A DNA stretch of 64,000 bases. Origin: HGM04593 sp045588485 (lineage in GTDB: Bacteria; Bacteroidota; Bacteroidia; Bacteroidales; Bacteroidaceae). The position numbers and the translations under genes were made by a program. Where the stretch lies: assembly GCA_045588485.1 (NCBI GenBank), contig JAZNEI010000028.1:14592-78591 (forward strand). Reading direction: 5' to 3'. Below the pieces are notes generated by a model, which worked only from the letters and a program-made list of their open reading frames with translations, had not been told where the DNA came from and ran no database searches. How positions within the stretch are numbered: position 1 is the stretch's first letter; each line of letters starts with the position of its first letter. Shown here piece by piece: positions 41,663-50,681 of the stretch.

Positions 41663-42128
41663 AATAGTAGTTTTTATTGATTATAATAATGATTGTTTGT
41701 TTCAAAGATTAATACTATATTTAGAACTGCAAGACAGGGATTCTGCTGCATATCTTTACAAAGGAAACACTAACTTTTCATTTTTTCATTTTTCTAAGAT
41801 ATAAACACCTCTATAGTGGCAAAAATAGCTTATTTGTGGTGAAATACCACATATAGTGGTAAAAATTATCCGATAAAAAGATACTTTTTCTGTAAAATTG
41901 TACTAAAAAGATTTATAGAAAGAGGGCTTATAATGGCCGTATCTAAAATCGAATAGTTATATACACTAACCGATTTTAAACAATGAGTCTTTATAAAAAA
42001 ACAAGGAAAAAATCTCTCTTTGCTTCTTCGGCATAATACTATTGCGAAGCTTAGAAATTCATTTCGCAACAATTTTTCAAAAAAAATAAAATTAAGCGCC
42101 AAAAGCTATGAAAATTAAATAATACGTG
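41663..42128. other. Long divergent regulatory spacer
   Basis: Holds AATCTTTG at 41710-41703 on the minus strand (a near -7 box for the acyl-activating genes), the TATAGTGG repeats at 41812-41867, and AT-rich sequence up to the promoter of the carboxyltransferase gene. No gene is supported. Confidence 0.5.
41812..41867. promoter_or_regulatory. Paired direct repeats with a dyad, possible operator
   Basis: TATAGTGGCAAAAATA (41812-41827) and TATAGTGGTAAAAATT (41852-41867) are 40 bases apart, about four helical turns. Between them GTGGTGAAATACCAC (41836-41850) forms a dyad. The layout suggests a regulator binding site. Confidence 0.45.
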
Positions 42129-42136
42129 TAACTTTG
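42129..42136 (+). promoter_or_regulatory. -7 box of the carboxyltransferase gene
   Basis: TAACTTTG matches TAnnTTTG exactly. No good TTTG lies 20 bases upstream. It excludes the in-frame GTG at 42139 as a start and favours the ATG at 42205. Confidence 0.6.
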
Positions 42137-42204
42137 CGGTGAAAGAATATAAGAACATGTATAGAGCCACACCACTCTATGCAAAAACAAAAAAACTTCT
42201 AACT

Positions 42205-43980
42205 ATGGAAAGAGAGATAAAATTCAGTTTGGTCTACCGCGATATGTTTCAATCGTCGGGTAAGTTCCAGCCACTGGCTGAACAGTTGGAAAAGATTGCT
42301 CCCGTTATCGTTGAGATGGGATGCTTTGCCCGTGTCGAGACCAACGGAGGAGCTTTTGAGCAGGTAAACCTCATGGCAGGCGAGAATCCCAACAAGGCTG
42401 TGCGCAGCTTCACAAAGACATTCAATGAAGCCGGCATACAGACACACATGCTCGACCGTGCCCTTAACGCACTGCGCATGTTCCCCGTACCGGCCGACGT
42501 ACGCCGCCTGATGTACAAGGTTAAAAAGGCACAAGGAACCGATATAACACGTATTTTCTGTGGTCTTAACGACGTAAGAAACATTATACCCTCTATCAAA
42601 TATGCTCTCGAAGCAGGAATGATACCGCAGGCTACCCTATGTATCACTTCGTCACCTGTACATACAGTAGAGTACTATAGCAATATGGCCGATGAACTTA
42701 TTGCTGCAGGTGCTGCCGAAATCTGTCTTAAGGATATGGCTGGTATAGGTCGCCCCGACTTCCTTGGCCGCCTCACCAAGAGCATCAAGGAGAAACACCC
42801 CTCTATCGTAATACAATACCACGGACACAGTGGTCCCGGATTGTCAATGGCTTCAATCATCGAGGTGTGCAAAAACGGCTGTGACATAATTGATACTGCT
42901 ATCGAACCACTATCATGGGGTAAGGTTCACCCCGACATTATAAGCGTTCAAGCAATGCTTAAGGATGCAGGCTTTAAAGTCCCGGAAATCAACATGAACG
43001 CATATATGAAAGCTCGCAGTTTGACGCAGCAGTTCATCGACGAATGGATGGGTTATTTTATGGATAACAACAACAAGCTGATGAGTTCGTTGCTGCTTAC
43101 CAGCGGACTTCCCGGAGGTATGATGGGTTCGATGATGTCCGACCTCGCAGGAGTACATAAAGGAATAAACGGCATCCTCGCAAGTAAAGGAAAGCCCACA
43201 TACACGCTCGACGAGCTTATGGTTGAGCTATTCAACGAGGTAGCATACGTATGGCCTCGCGTAGGCTATCCCCCACTCGTTACCCCGTTCAGTCAATATG
43301 TAAAGAACATCGCCCTAATGAACCTATTGAGTAATGCACAGGACGAGCCTCGATTCAGCCGTATGGACGAGAGTATGTGGGGCATGATTCTTGGTAAGAG
43401 TGGTAAACTACCCGGTGAACTTGCACCCGAAATCATCGCCCTCGCCAAAGAGAAAGGCTACGAATTCACAACAGCCGACCCACAGAGCTTCTATCCCGAT
43501 GCACTCGACAAATACCGTAAAGAGATGGAAGAGCTTGGTTGGGATACAGGAGAAGATGACGAGGAGTTGTTCGAGTTTGCAATGCACGACCGCCAGTATC
43601 GCGATTTCAGAAGCGGTGTTGCAAAAGAACGTTTTCTCGCCGATATCGAGAAAGCTAAAGAGGCACAGTTGGCTAAACAAGGTGTCAGCCCCGAAGAGAT
43701 TATTGCCATCAAGCACGCAAAGGCCGACCCCATTGTAGCACCCGTAAAAGGACAGCTTCTGTGGGAGGTATCTACCGAAGGCGACTCTCTGCCCCCTGCT
43801 ATCGGAAAGAGATTTGCTGCCGACGAAGAGTTCTGTACAATCATCACCTCATGGGGCGAATTACAACCCGTAGCCACAGGCCTTGGCGGACGTGTAGTTG
43901 AAGTTTGTGCAAAACAGGGTGCCCATGTAAACCGTGGCGACATCATCGCATACGTTCAGCGCGACGAATTGTTCAACTAA
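42205..43980 (+). CDS. Carboxyltransferase (oxaloacetate decarboxylase alpha / pyruvate carboxylase B-like)
   Basis: A 591-residue cytoplasmic enzyme. The HMGL-like TIM barrel has FSLVYRDMFQSSGKFQP (metal Asp), EMGCFARVETNGGAFEQ, CLKDMAGIGRP (Lys-Asp of the active site) and YHGHSGPGLSM (metal His pair). A PYC/OAD central domain follows (GLPGGMMGSM, WPRVGYPPLVTPFSQYVKN). The C-terminal 80 residues look like a biotinyl/lipoyl barrel, but the usual EAMKM is replaced by ITSWGELQP, so no biotin attachment Lys is seen. It therefore probably transfers carboxyl groups to or from a separate biotin carrier protein. The ATG at 42205 agrees with the family's N terminus (MEREIKFSLVYRD). Confidence 0.88.
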   Translation: MEREIKFSLVYRDMFQSSGKFQPLAEQLEKIAPVIVEMGCFARVETNGGAFEQVNLMAGENPNKAVRSFTKTFNEAGIQTHMLDRALNALRMFPVPADVRRLMYKVKKAQGTDITRIFCGLNDVRNIIPSIKYALEAGMIPQATLCITSSPVHTVEYYSNMADELIAAGAAEICLKDMAGIGRPDFLGRLTKSIKEKHPSIVIQYHGHSGPGLSMASIIEVCKNGCDIIDTAIEPLSWGKVHPDIISVQAMLKDAGFKVPEINMNAYMKARSLTQQFIDEWMGYFMDNNNKLMSSLLLTSGLPGGMMGSMMSDLAGVHKGINGILASKGKPTYTLDELMVELFNEVAYVWPRVGYPPLVTPFSQYVKNIALMNLLSNAQDEPRFSRMDESMWGMILGKSGKLPGELAPEIIALAKEKGYEFTTADPQSFYPDALDKYRKEMEELGWDTGEDDEELFEFAMHDRQYRDFRSGVAKERFLADIEKAKEAQLAKQGVSPEEIIAIKHAKADPIVAPVKGQLLWEVSTEGDSLPPAIGKRFAADEEFCTIITSWGELQPVATGLGGRVVEVCAKQGAHVNRGDIIAYVQRDELFN

Positions 43981-44018
43981 ATACCTTTAACATAATATAG
44001 GGTAACCTTTTTCAGAAT

Positions 44019-44063
44019 AAATTGCCCCCAAAAAGTTAGACAAAAACTTTTTGGGGGCAATTT
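44019..44063. terminator. Bidirectional terminator, 19-bp perfect stem
   Basis: AAATTGCCCCCAAAAAGTT (44019-44037) pairs with AACTTTTTGGGGGCAATTT (44045-44063) around a 7-base loop, between the convergent carboxyltransferase and DUF5715 genes. Confidence 0.92.
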
Positions 44064-44130
44064 ACAAATAGATTCAACCCTATTTTGTATTTCTTCAAAA
44101 AAACTATCAGCACCAATAATAAGTTATAAC

Positions 44131-45015
44131 CTAATCCTTTGGTGCACGCCGCACTGTTATATGAAAGCACGCCTGCTTATTCTCGTGCTTTATGTAACAG
44201 CATCCTTGTAGCTTAAGGTCACGCAACACCTCGGCAAGAACATTCTTAAGATTACCGGTCTTGTCAATCTCCTCGCCATACTCCGAGAAGAAGCGTTTAT
44301 AAGTAATATCAACCGTTGTTCCATAGCAGTGTGCCGAATTCTTTGATGCATTGACATTTCTCCTTCCCAATTTCTTAACATCACTCTGAGTACGCAATAC
44401 CGATGAGACAATAACTTTATACGGTGGTAAATGTTTCATCACAAGCGAATCCTGGAAGTTCTCACCAATACGTTTAAGAAGAGCAGCAGCTTCGGGAACA
44501 AGGAAAGGAATAGAGTGTGTCAGTTTATCAACGATATACGCATCGGAGTCATTAAGTTCCACAAGTTTACGGCTTGCATTATCTACCGCCTCGCGCGAAG
44601 CTAAAGGAGATATACCCAACTTCTGTGCTACCGCCAGATGCGTATCGTTAAGGTCGTTGAAATACTTTCTTATACTCGCCCCTCTTATCTTATGCTTTAC
44701 CTCGGGACGCTGAACCGCAGGTTTACGGTTAAATACATACGGAGGACGCACTTCTGTAGACTCGGGGTCATCTATATCATCTGTATTATCGCAACTACGC
44801 AGTGTAAAGAAAAGAACAGCTATTACAGCCACAACAGAGAAAATAATCAACAATATACGGCTGTTGACCTTACCGAACTCGATTTTTCCAATTCTTATAC
44901 ACTTTATCAGTTCTACAATATCGCGCCATAATCGTTGGAACGCTATTCCAAAAAGTTTAAAATCATCTTTAAGGTTGGCCAACGCCTCCCTTCTTCTATC
45001 TTCTATATTACTCAT
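44131..45015 (-). CDS. DUF5715 / M15-like membrane-anchored protein
   Basis: A 294-residue protein with one membrane helix (RILLIIFSVVAVIAVLFFTL, near residue 55) and a periplasmic domain. The segment SSVLRTQSDVKKLGRRNVNA followed by SAHCYGTTVDITYKRF carries the SxHxxGxxxD arrangement of D-Ala-D-Ala carboxypeptidase-like M15 metallopeptidases. A last CFHITV could provide the third zinc ligand. I associate this with DUF5715; a peptidoglycan role is inference. It follows hydF by about 60 bases on the same strand but has no evident link to hydrogenase maturation. Confidence 0.75.
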   Translation of the reverse strand: MSNIEDRRREALANLKDDFKLFGIAFQRLWRDIVELIKCIRIGKIEFGKVNSRILLIIFSVVAVIAVLFFTLRSCDNTDDIDDPESTEVRPPYVFNRKPAVQRPEVKHKIRGASIRKYFNDLNDTHLAVAQKLGISPLASREAVDNASRKLVELNDSDAYIVDKLTHSIPFLVPEAAALLKRIGENFQDSLVMKHLPPYKVIVSSVLRTQSDVKKLGRRNVNASKNSAHCYGTTVDITYKRFFSEYGEEIDKTGNLKNVLAEVLRDLKLQGCCYIKHENKQACFHITVRRAPKD

Positions 45016-45075
45016 CGTATTGTTTTATTTATGCCGCGCGAAGATAGTAAAAAAATGTCACATTTAAAATAATCA

Positions 45076-46260
45076 TCAATAAACAACCCTATCCAATATA
45101 CCTGTAAGGGCTGCAATGGCAATACCGTAATTAGTTATCGGGATATTCTGACCTTTTGCCTGACGTACACGCCACAACACATGACGGCGTGTGAACATAC
45201 ATGCTCCACAATGAATGATAAGGTCGTATGTCGACAAATCCTCGGGAAAATCGTTACCCGACACAATATCGATATTAAGCTCTTCGCCTAAACGTTTACG
45301 CAAAAGACGTGGCAACTTAACACGCCCGATATCTTCGTTTTGTGGAATATGCGAACAAGCCTCTGCAATAAGAATCTTCGCATTTGATGGCAGATTAAGC
45401 AGCACATCGGCACCTGCACGAAAAGCATCAATATCTCCCTTATTGCGTGCCATTAGCACCGAAAAAGAGGTAAGGCGAGTCTCGTGAGGAGTCAGTGCCT
45501 TAACCTGCGCAAATACCTGCGAGTCGGTAATTATAAGTGCAGGAGGAACTTGCAGTTTTGACAACATCTGTGGTAGTTCTTCGGGGGCACAGCATAACGC
45601 GAGACAGTGTTTATCAAGCAGATTACGCAATGTCTGCACCTGTGGTTGTATAAGCCGTCCTTTTGGTGCCTGCGCATCCTGTGGCATCACAAGTACTACG
45701 GTATCTCCTGCCTTTACCAACGAATGGGTAATATCCTCGATATTGTCATCGAGTTTGTGAATATCGGCCATACGTCGTAGCAATAAATCGATTCCGCTAC
45801 TTTTGTGTGCCGAAACAGGAAGTACTTCACAACCCAGTATAGTACTCCACTCTTGCAGATGAGCACTGTCGCAAATGTCACATTTGCCAAGAAGGAATAT
45901 TACCGGTATTCCCGATTTTTGAAACCTGCTCTTCCAGCCCAGTTCCAATGATGCCGAATCGGTACTATCCGAGAGCAGAATAACGGCAAGGTCGATACGT
46001 CTTGCCGCAGCTATGGTACGCTCTACTCGCAAAGCGCCAAGCTCTCCCACATCATCATATCCCGCAGTATCTCCTATTACAGCTGCACCGATACCCGGCA
46101 ACTCGATATTTTTCCACACCGTGTCGGTGGTAGTTCCTGCCACATCGCTGACTATCGATACGTCCTGCTTGGCAAGAGCATTTATCAGGGTCGATTTTCC
46201 GGCATTGCGGCGGCCGAAAATGGCAATATGGTAGCGATTCGCTCTTGGTGTATCACTCAT
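45076..46260 (-). CDS. hydF: [FeFe]-hydrogenase maturation GTPase HydF
   Basis: Scaffold protein that carries the 2Fe precursor to apo-hydrogenase. It is 394 residues. The GTPase domain has P-loop GRRNAGKSTLIN (residues 15-26), VAGTTTDTV (switch I/G2), DTAGYDD (G3) and LLGKCD (NKxD-like G4). A middle dimerisation domain follows. The C-terminal cluster domain keeps the CxH...HCxxC signature as ACSHIP and IIHCGACM. Third gene of hydE-hydG-hydF, 24 bases after hydG. Confidence 0.97.
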   Translation of the reverse strand: MSDTPRANRYHIAIFGRRNAGKSTLINALAKQDVSIVSDVAGTTTDTVWKNIELPGIGAAVIGDTAGYDDVGELGALRVERTIAAARRIDLAVILLSDSTDSASLELGWKSRFQKSGIPVIFLLGKCDICDSAHLQEWSTILGCEVLPVSAHKSSGIDLLLRRMADIHKLDDNIEDITHSLVKAGDTVVLVMPQDAQAPKGRLIQPQVQTLRNLLDKHCLALCCAPEELPQMLSKLQVPPALIITDSQVFAQVKALTPHETRLTSFSVLMARNKGDIDAFRAGADVLLNLPSNAKILIAEACSHIPQNEDIGRVKLPRLLRKRLGEELNIDIVSGNDFPEDLSTYDLIIHCGACMFTRRHVLWRVRQAKGQNIPITNYGIAIAALTGILDRVVY

Positions 46261-46284
46261 ATCACTATATGCATTTAAGATAGG

Positions 46285-47703
46285 TTAGAAACGAAAATCC
46301 CTCTCGCCCTCGGCAATCTTACCAAGATATTTCTCGGCAGTGGCACGTGCACGCTCATTTGGAATGTCTTTAAGCAGTCGCTGTATCATCGCTTCACACT
46401 TTTCGCGTACTTCCGGCGACGCATAATCCTGCATATACTCCTTAAGCGTCAACAGCGCATTAGGCAGACAGCAGTTGGCTATCTGTCCACTCTTCAAGAG
46501 CGACATAAAGCGGTCGCCGGTTCGTCCCTCACGGTAACAAGCCGTGCAGAAACTTGGAATATGGTCGAGGTCGAGCAGCCACCCGACAACCTCGTCGAGC
46601 GAACGATGGTCGGCAACATCAAACTGCGCCGAATTCTCTTCGGCACTCTCTTCGTGTACATAACCACCGACACTTGTACGTGAACCTCCGCTTATCTGAC
46701 TAATACCTAAATCGAGCAGTTTCGAACGGCTGCTCTGACTCTCACGTGTCGAGATTATCATTCCTGTGTAGGGAACAGCAATACGTGTAATTGCAACAAT
46801 GCGGAAGAAAACATCATCGGGAACAGCGTTCTTAAAATCGGCTGTGTCGATGTCATCGGCCATACAGAGTCGGGGTACACTTATCGTGTGGGGACCTACA
46901 CCGTATGTTGCCTCAAGATGCTCGGCATGCATCAGCAGACCTACAAAGTCGTATCGGTAGGTCTCGAGTCCAAAAAGCACTCCAATACCTACATCATCTA
47001 TACCACCCTGCATTGCACGGTCCATAGCCTCGGTGTGATAGGCATAGTTGCTTTTGGGACCCGTGGGATGCAACGCCTCGTAATTTTTTTTGTTATATGT
47101 CTCTTGAAAAAGGATATATGTTCCTATTCCTGCATCGCGCAAACGACGATAATTCTCGACGGTTGTTGCAGCGATGTTTACATTCACGCGACGTATTGCA
47201 CCATTCTTATGTTTAATGCTATAAATGGTTTTTATGCTCTCTAATATATACTCTATCGGATTGTGAAGCGGATGCTCTCCCGCTTCGAGCGCCAAACGCT
47301 TGTGTCCCATATCCTGAAGCGCAATTACCTCTTCGCGTATCTCGTCTTGCGTAAGTTTCTTACGTCTTATGCTCTTATTCTTTGCATGATAGGGGCAATA
47401 TACACAACCGTTTATACAGTAGTTCGAGAGATAAAGAGGGGCAAACATCACTATTCTGTTACCATAGAAACGGTGTTTAATCTCGCGTGCAAGGGCAAAC
47501 ATTTCCTCGGTGAGATCGGGTTGGTCGCACTCCAAGAGTACTGCCGCCTCGCGGTGGTCTATACCTTTGCAGGCACGTGCTTTTTCTATAATACACTTTA
47601 TCAGTTCTCGGTTGCTGCGATTCTGTGCAGCATACTCCATTGTCTCGCGTATTTCGTTGTCGCAGATAAACTCCTCGGCGACGGTTGATTTTACATTATA
47701 CAT
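46285..47703 (-). CDS. hydG: [FeFe]-hydrogenase maturase HydG (radical SAM tyrosine lyase)
   Basis: Cleaves tyrosine to give the CO and CN ligands of the H-cluster. It is 472 residues, the normal length. The radical SAM motif is CINGCVYCPYH near residue 95. FQETYNKKNYEALHPTGPKSNY and GIGVLFGLETYRYDFVGLLMH are HydG/ThiH hallmarks. A C-terminal auxiliary cluster motif, FCTACYREGRTGDRFMSL, carries the Cys pair binding the dangler iron. It lies 21 bases after hydE. Confidence 0.97.
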   Translation of the reverse strand: MYNVKSTVAEEFICDNEIRETMEYAAQNRSNRELIKCIIEKARACKGIDHREAAVLLECDQPDLTEEMFALAREIKHRFYGNRIVMFAPLYLSNYCINGCVYCPYHAKNKSIRRKKLTQDEIREEVIALQDMGHKRLALEAGEHPLHNPIEYILESIKTIYSIKHKNGAIRRVNVNIAATTVENYRRLRDAGIGTYILFQETYNKKNYEALHPTGPKSNYAYHTEAMDRAMQGGIDDVGIGVLFGLETYRYDFVGLLMHAEHLEATYGVGPHTISVPRLCMADDIDTADFKNAVPDDVFFRIVAITRIAVPYTGMIISTRESQSSRSKLLDLGISQISGGSRTSVGGYVHEESAEENSAQFDVADHRSLDEVVGWLLDLDHIPSFCTACYREGRTGDRFMSLLKSGQIANCCLPNALLTLKEYMQDYASPEVREKCEAMIQRLLKDIPNERARATAEKYLGKIAEGERDFRF

Positions 47704-47724
47704 CTTTTTCTTTTGTCGTTTATG

Positions 47725-48783
47725 TTATTTTTCGTTATAGTCTCCTCGTCCAAAATCTATATGGTAACCTATTGTTGCAAGCCTCTTCGCAAGTTCGTCG
47801 AGTGCTTGAGCCGACTCACTGCCCAAGCTCTTTTTACCATTATATATACTATATTTACTGCGCACCTCGGGTGGCGACAGGTTAGGCATGACAACGTTTG
47901 CACCGGCAAGGATGGCACGCTCCCTGCCATTCTCGTCAATAGTTGCCAGCGCTGTTGTTGCCGGTATCAGAGCCTTCGGAAAGCGTAGGCGCAGCAAAGA
48001 TACAACAAGAATTGTAAAATCGACCGAACCGGCAGAGAATTGTTCGAACGGAGTATTTCCGGCAGGAATAAACGGTCCTATGCCAATCATCTGCGGCCTT
48101 AGTTCATCAATATAAATAAGGTCATCAACAATATTCTCTATTGTCTGATAGGGCGACCCTATCATCATTCCGCTTCCCGTTTGAAAGCCGAGGTTTTTCA
48201 GTGTTTGTAGTGCCTCGCGCCTCTTTACCGCACTCATGGCACGCGGATGCAACCTGGCATAATGTTCGTCGCAGCGTGTCTCGTGACGCAACAGATAGCG
48301 GTCGGCACCAGCCTCGCGCATCGCACGATACCCCTCGGCACTGCGTTCACCCACCGACAAGGTAACAGCCTTATCGGGAAAAATATCCTTTATCGAGCGT
48401 ACCACATCCACAACCCAAGCATCATCCTGTTTCACATCCTCGCCACCCTGCAACACAAACGTATTGAACCCTAAAGCAGCCCCCTCGCGGCAGCAATCGA
48501 GTATCTCTTCTTTTGTAAGGCGATAGCGCATTGCAGCTTTATTGCTACACCTTAGCCCACAGTAGAAACAGTTGTTACGGCAATAAGAACTTATCTCTAT
48601 AAGGCCACGTACAAACACCCCTTTGCCAAAATTCTCTACCGCTATGCGCGAAGCCTCGCTGCGAAGCCTCTCACATGCTTCGGGATTTCCTGCCGAAGAC
48701 AACAAGAAGCGCCAATCGTCACGGCTCAGTGATGCTCCTCCGATAACACGGTCAATAATATTTTGTAAATCCTCAAAATTCAT
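47725..48783 (-). CDS. hydE: [FeFe]-hydrogenase maturase HydE (radical SAM)
   Basis: Radical SAM enzyme of H-cluster assembly, acting on the iron-carbonyl-cysteine complex made by HydG. It is 352 residues. The cluster motif is CRNNCFYCGLR near residue 64. LQGGED, HETRCDEHYARLHP and MMIGSPYQTIENIVDDLIYI are typical. The C terminus keeps NLSPPEVRSKYSIY. First gene of the maturation operon, divergent from the hydrogenase gene. Confidence 0.97.
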   Translation of the reverse strand: MNFEDLQNIIDRVIGGASLSRDDWRFLLSSAGNPEACERLRSEASRIAVENFGKGVFVRGLIEISSYCRNNCFYCGLRCSNKAAMRYRLTKEEILDCCREGAALGFNTFVLQGGEDVKQDDAWVVDVVRSIKDIFPDKAVTLSVGERSAEGYRAMREAGADRYLLRHETRCDEHYARLHPRAMSAVKRREALQTLKNLGFQTGSGMMIGSPYQTIENIVDDLIYIDELRPQMIGIGPFIPAGNTPFEQFSAGSVDFTILVVSLLRLRFPKALIPATTALATIDENGRERAILAGANVVMPNLSPPEVRSKYSIYNGKKSLGSESAQALDELAKRLATIGYHIDFGRGDYNEK

Positions 48784-49034
48784 AAAATGCGACTTTCACA
48801 GTGCTCAACAATATTAAATTTCGACTGTAAAATTACAAATTTGCAAAAAAACAAGCAATTAAGCTCTATATAAAAAGGTTTATTTGTCATCGGATATAAA
48901 TATTTATAAATTCATAATATAATTTATGATTTTTTTATCTATTTTTGCCGATAACTGCGAATATAGTGGCATTATCATAAACTATTTTTGCAGTTCAGAT
49001 ATAAACAATCGACAAAACCAAACTTTAAACAACT
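48784..49034. promoter_or_regulatory. Divergent hydE / hydrogenase regulatory region
   Basis: AT-rich, no gene. TATTTTTG occurs twice on the plus strand (48940-48947 and 48983-48990); the second, about 45 bases before the ATG at 49035, is the better -7 box for the hydrogenase. No convincing -33 partner is seen for either, which may hint at activator dependence. Confidence 0.5.
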
Positions 49035-50474
49035 ATGGCATACAACAACAATGTAATGTTCGTGAGATACCAGCTTCTCTCAAAGTTGGTGAAAATGTGG
49101 AAACAAGACGAGCTATTGGGCAACATCGACAAGATGCTTCTTGAGATGTATCCTCGCAAACGTAATCCCAAGGGACGTTGCTGTGTATACAAAGAACGCG
49201 CCGTGATGAAATACAAGACTATGGCAATGCTGGGCTTTGATATGAGCGACGAGGTTGACGAGGGTGAACGTCTGAGCAGCTACGTACAGCGTATGTACGA
49301 CCGCGAGATGCCCGATGACAAGCGCGGTATCCTGAGTGTAATGGACGAAGCCTGTTCATCGTGTGTGAAGATTAACTATGAGATTACACACCTATGCCGC
49401 GGATGCGTTGCACGTCCCTGCTACACCAACTGCCCCAAGGATGCCATCACATACGACCGCGAGGGAAAAGCGCACATCGACCATGAGAAATGTATCAGCT
49501 GTGGTAAATGCCATCAGTCGTGCCCCTATCACGCAATCGTCTATATGCCCGTTCCTTGCGAAGAGGCTTGTCCCGTAAAGGCTATTTCTAAGGACGAGTA
49601 CGGCATAGAGCACATCGACCCCGAGAAGTGTATCTATTGCGGTAAGTGTCTGAATGCCTGCCCCTTCGGTGCCATCTTCGACCAGTGTACCGTATTCGAT
49701 GTACTCAAGCGCATCAAAGCAGGTAAGAAAGTTATCGCCATGGTAGCTCCTGCAGTGCTTGCACAGTTTGGCAAGCCCATCGAGCAGGTTTACGGCGCAC
49801 TTAAAGCGCTTGGCTTTGCCGATGTCATAGAGGTTGCCGTTGGTGCCGAAGAGACAACACGTCGCGAGTCGGCCGAGTTTGTCGAGCGTATAGAAGAGGG
49901 TGAGCCTTTTATGACAACAAGCTGCTGCCCCGCATACGTAAACCTTGCACGCAAGCATATACCCGACCTTGTTAAATATGTATCTACAACAGCATCGCCC
50001 ATGGTATATACCTCGCAGTATGCACGCGAAAAACACCCCGATGGAATAAACGTATTCATTGCACCCTGCGCTTCCAAAAAAGCCGAGTGCCGCGAATATG
50101 ACACTGTTGATTTTGTACTCACATTCCGCGAGATTGAGGCCGTATTGGAGGGAATGGAGATAAGCATCGACGGATGCGCTCCCTACACTCCCGATGAGAC
50201 AGCAGGCAAGGATGCTCACGGATTCGCAAAGACCGGCGGTGTATTCACAGCCGTACAGAACCATCTTGGTGCTACCGACCTTCAAGGCCTTGTCATTGCC
50301 GACCTTAACAAGAAGAACATTGCACTGCTTAAGGCATACGCAAAGACAGGAAAGTGCCCCGGTAAGATGGTCGAGGTTATGTCGTGTCCCGGTGGATGTA
50401 TCACAGGTCCCTGCGCTTGCTCGGAGAATGGCGAGGCCAACCGCCGCTTCGATGCCGAGATTAAGAAGAAATAA
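49035..50474 (+). CDS. Monomeric [FeFe] hydrogenase with ferredoxin domains
   Basis: Reduces protons or oxidises H2 at an H-cluster, probably in the cytoplasm. It is 479 residues. N-terminal Fe-S motifs: CRGCVARPCYTNCP, CISCGKCHQSCP and CIYCGKCLNACP, preceded by further Cys (ACSSC, PCEEACP). H-cluster motifs: L1 TTSCCPAY near 293, L2 APCASKKAECRE near 342, L3 EVMSCPGGCITGPC near 447. The L1/L2 wording (TSCCPAY, PCASKK) and the short length without an SSU extension point to the group B type, which is less studied than group A. Divergent hydEGF supply its maturation. The electron partner is not encoded here. Confidence 0.95.
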   Translation: MAYNNNVMFVRYQLLSKLVKMWKQDELLGNIDKMLLEMYPRKRNPKGRCCVYKERAVMKYKTMAMLGFDMSDEVDEGERLSSYVQRMYDREMPDDKRGILSVMDEACSSCVKINYEITHLCRGCVARPCYTNCPKDAITYDREGKAHIDHEKCISCGKCHQSCPYHAIVYMPVPCEEACPVKAISKDEYGIEHIDPEKCIYCGKCLNACPFGAIFDQCTVFDVLKRIKAGKKVIAMVAPAVLAQFGKPIEQVYGALKALGFADVIEVAVGAEETTRRESAEFVERIEEGEPFMTTSCCPAYVNLARKHIPDLVKYVSTTASPMVYTSQYAREKHPDGINVFIAPCASKKAECREYDTVDFVLTFREIEAVLEGMEISIDGCAPYTPDETAGKDAHGFAKTGGVFTAVQNHLGATDLQGLVIADLNKKNIALLKAYAKTGKCPGKMVEVMSCPGGCITGPCACSENGEANRRFDAEIKKK

Positions 50475-50498
50475 TATCTTAGAAAAAGAAGATAACAG

Positions 50499-50534
50499 CA
50501 ATAGGATATACTCACGCCCGGGTATATCCTATTG
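50499..50534 (+). terminator. Hairpin after the hydrogenase gene
   Basis: CAATAGGATATAC (50499-50511) and GTATATCCTATTG (50522-50534) pair perfectly over 13 bp. The following sequence is TTATTATAATA rather than a pure T-run, so termination is likely but not certain. Confidence 0.7.
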
Positions 50535-50599
50535 TTATTATAATAGCAACACAACACTCACACAACTCATCATACAACTCATTAAAGAATTTATAATAT

Positions 50600-50631
50600 T
50601 TTGGTCGAGAAAAAATATTTGACTATCTTCG
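50600..50631 (+). promoter_or_regulatory. Promoter of phoH
   Basis: TTTG at 50600-50603 and TATCTTCG at 50624-50631, 20 bases apart; the -7 box has the common TTCG variant. About 50 bases upstream of the ATG. Confidence 0.7.
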
Positions 50632-50681
50632 CAAAGATAAATACCAATTAGCAACTCTACACACACGAGCATATAAGTTAA

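Noticed and set aside
42139..42204. Upstream GTG start for the carboxyltransferase
   Set aside because: It lies directly after a consensus -7 box, so it would fall at or before the transcription start; family homology begins at the ATG at 42205.
44019..44063. Perfect 19-bp inverted repeat considered as an insertion-sequence end
   Set aside because: It sits between convergent genes with no transposase or second copy; a bidirectional terminator explains it.
49392..50501. 369-codon ORF on the minus strand
   Set aside because: Exact antisense of the [FeFe] hydrogenase; Cys-rich, low-quality protein mirroring the Fe-S codons. The plus-strand gene has all family motifs.
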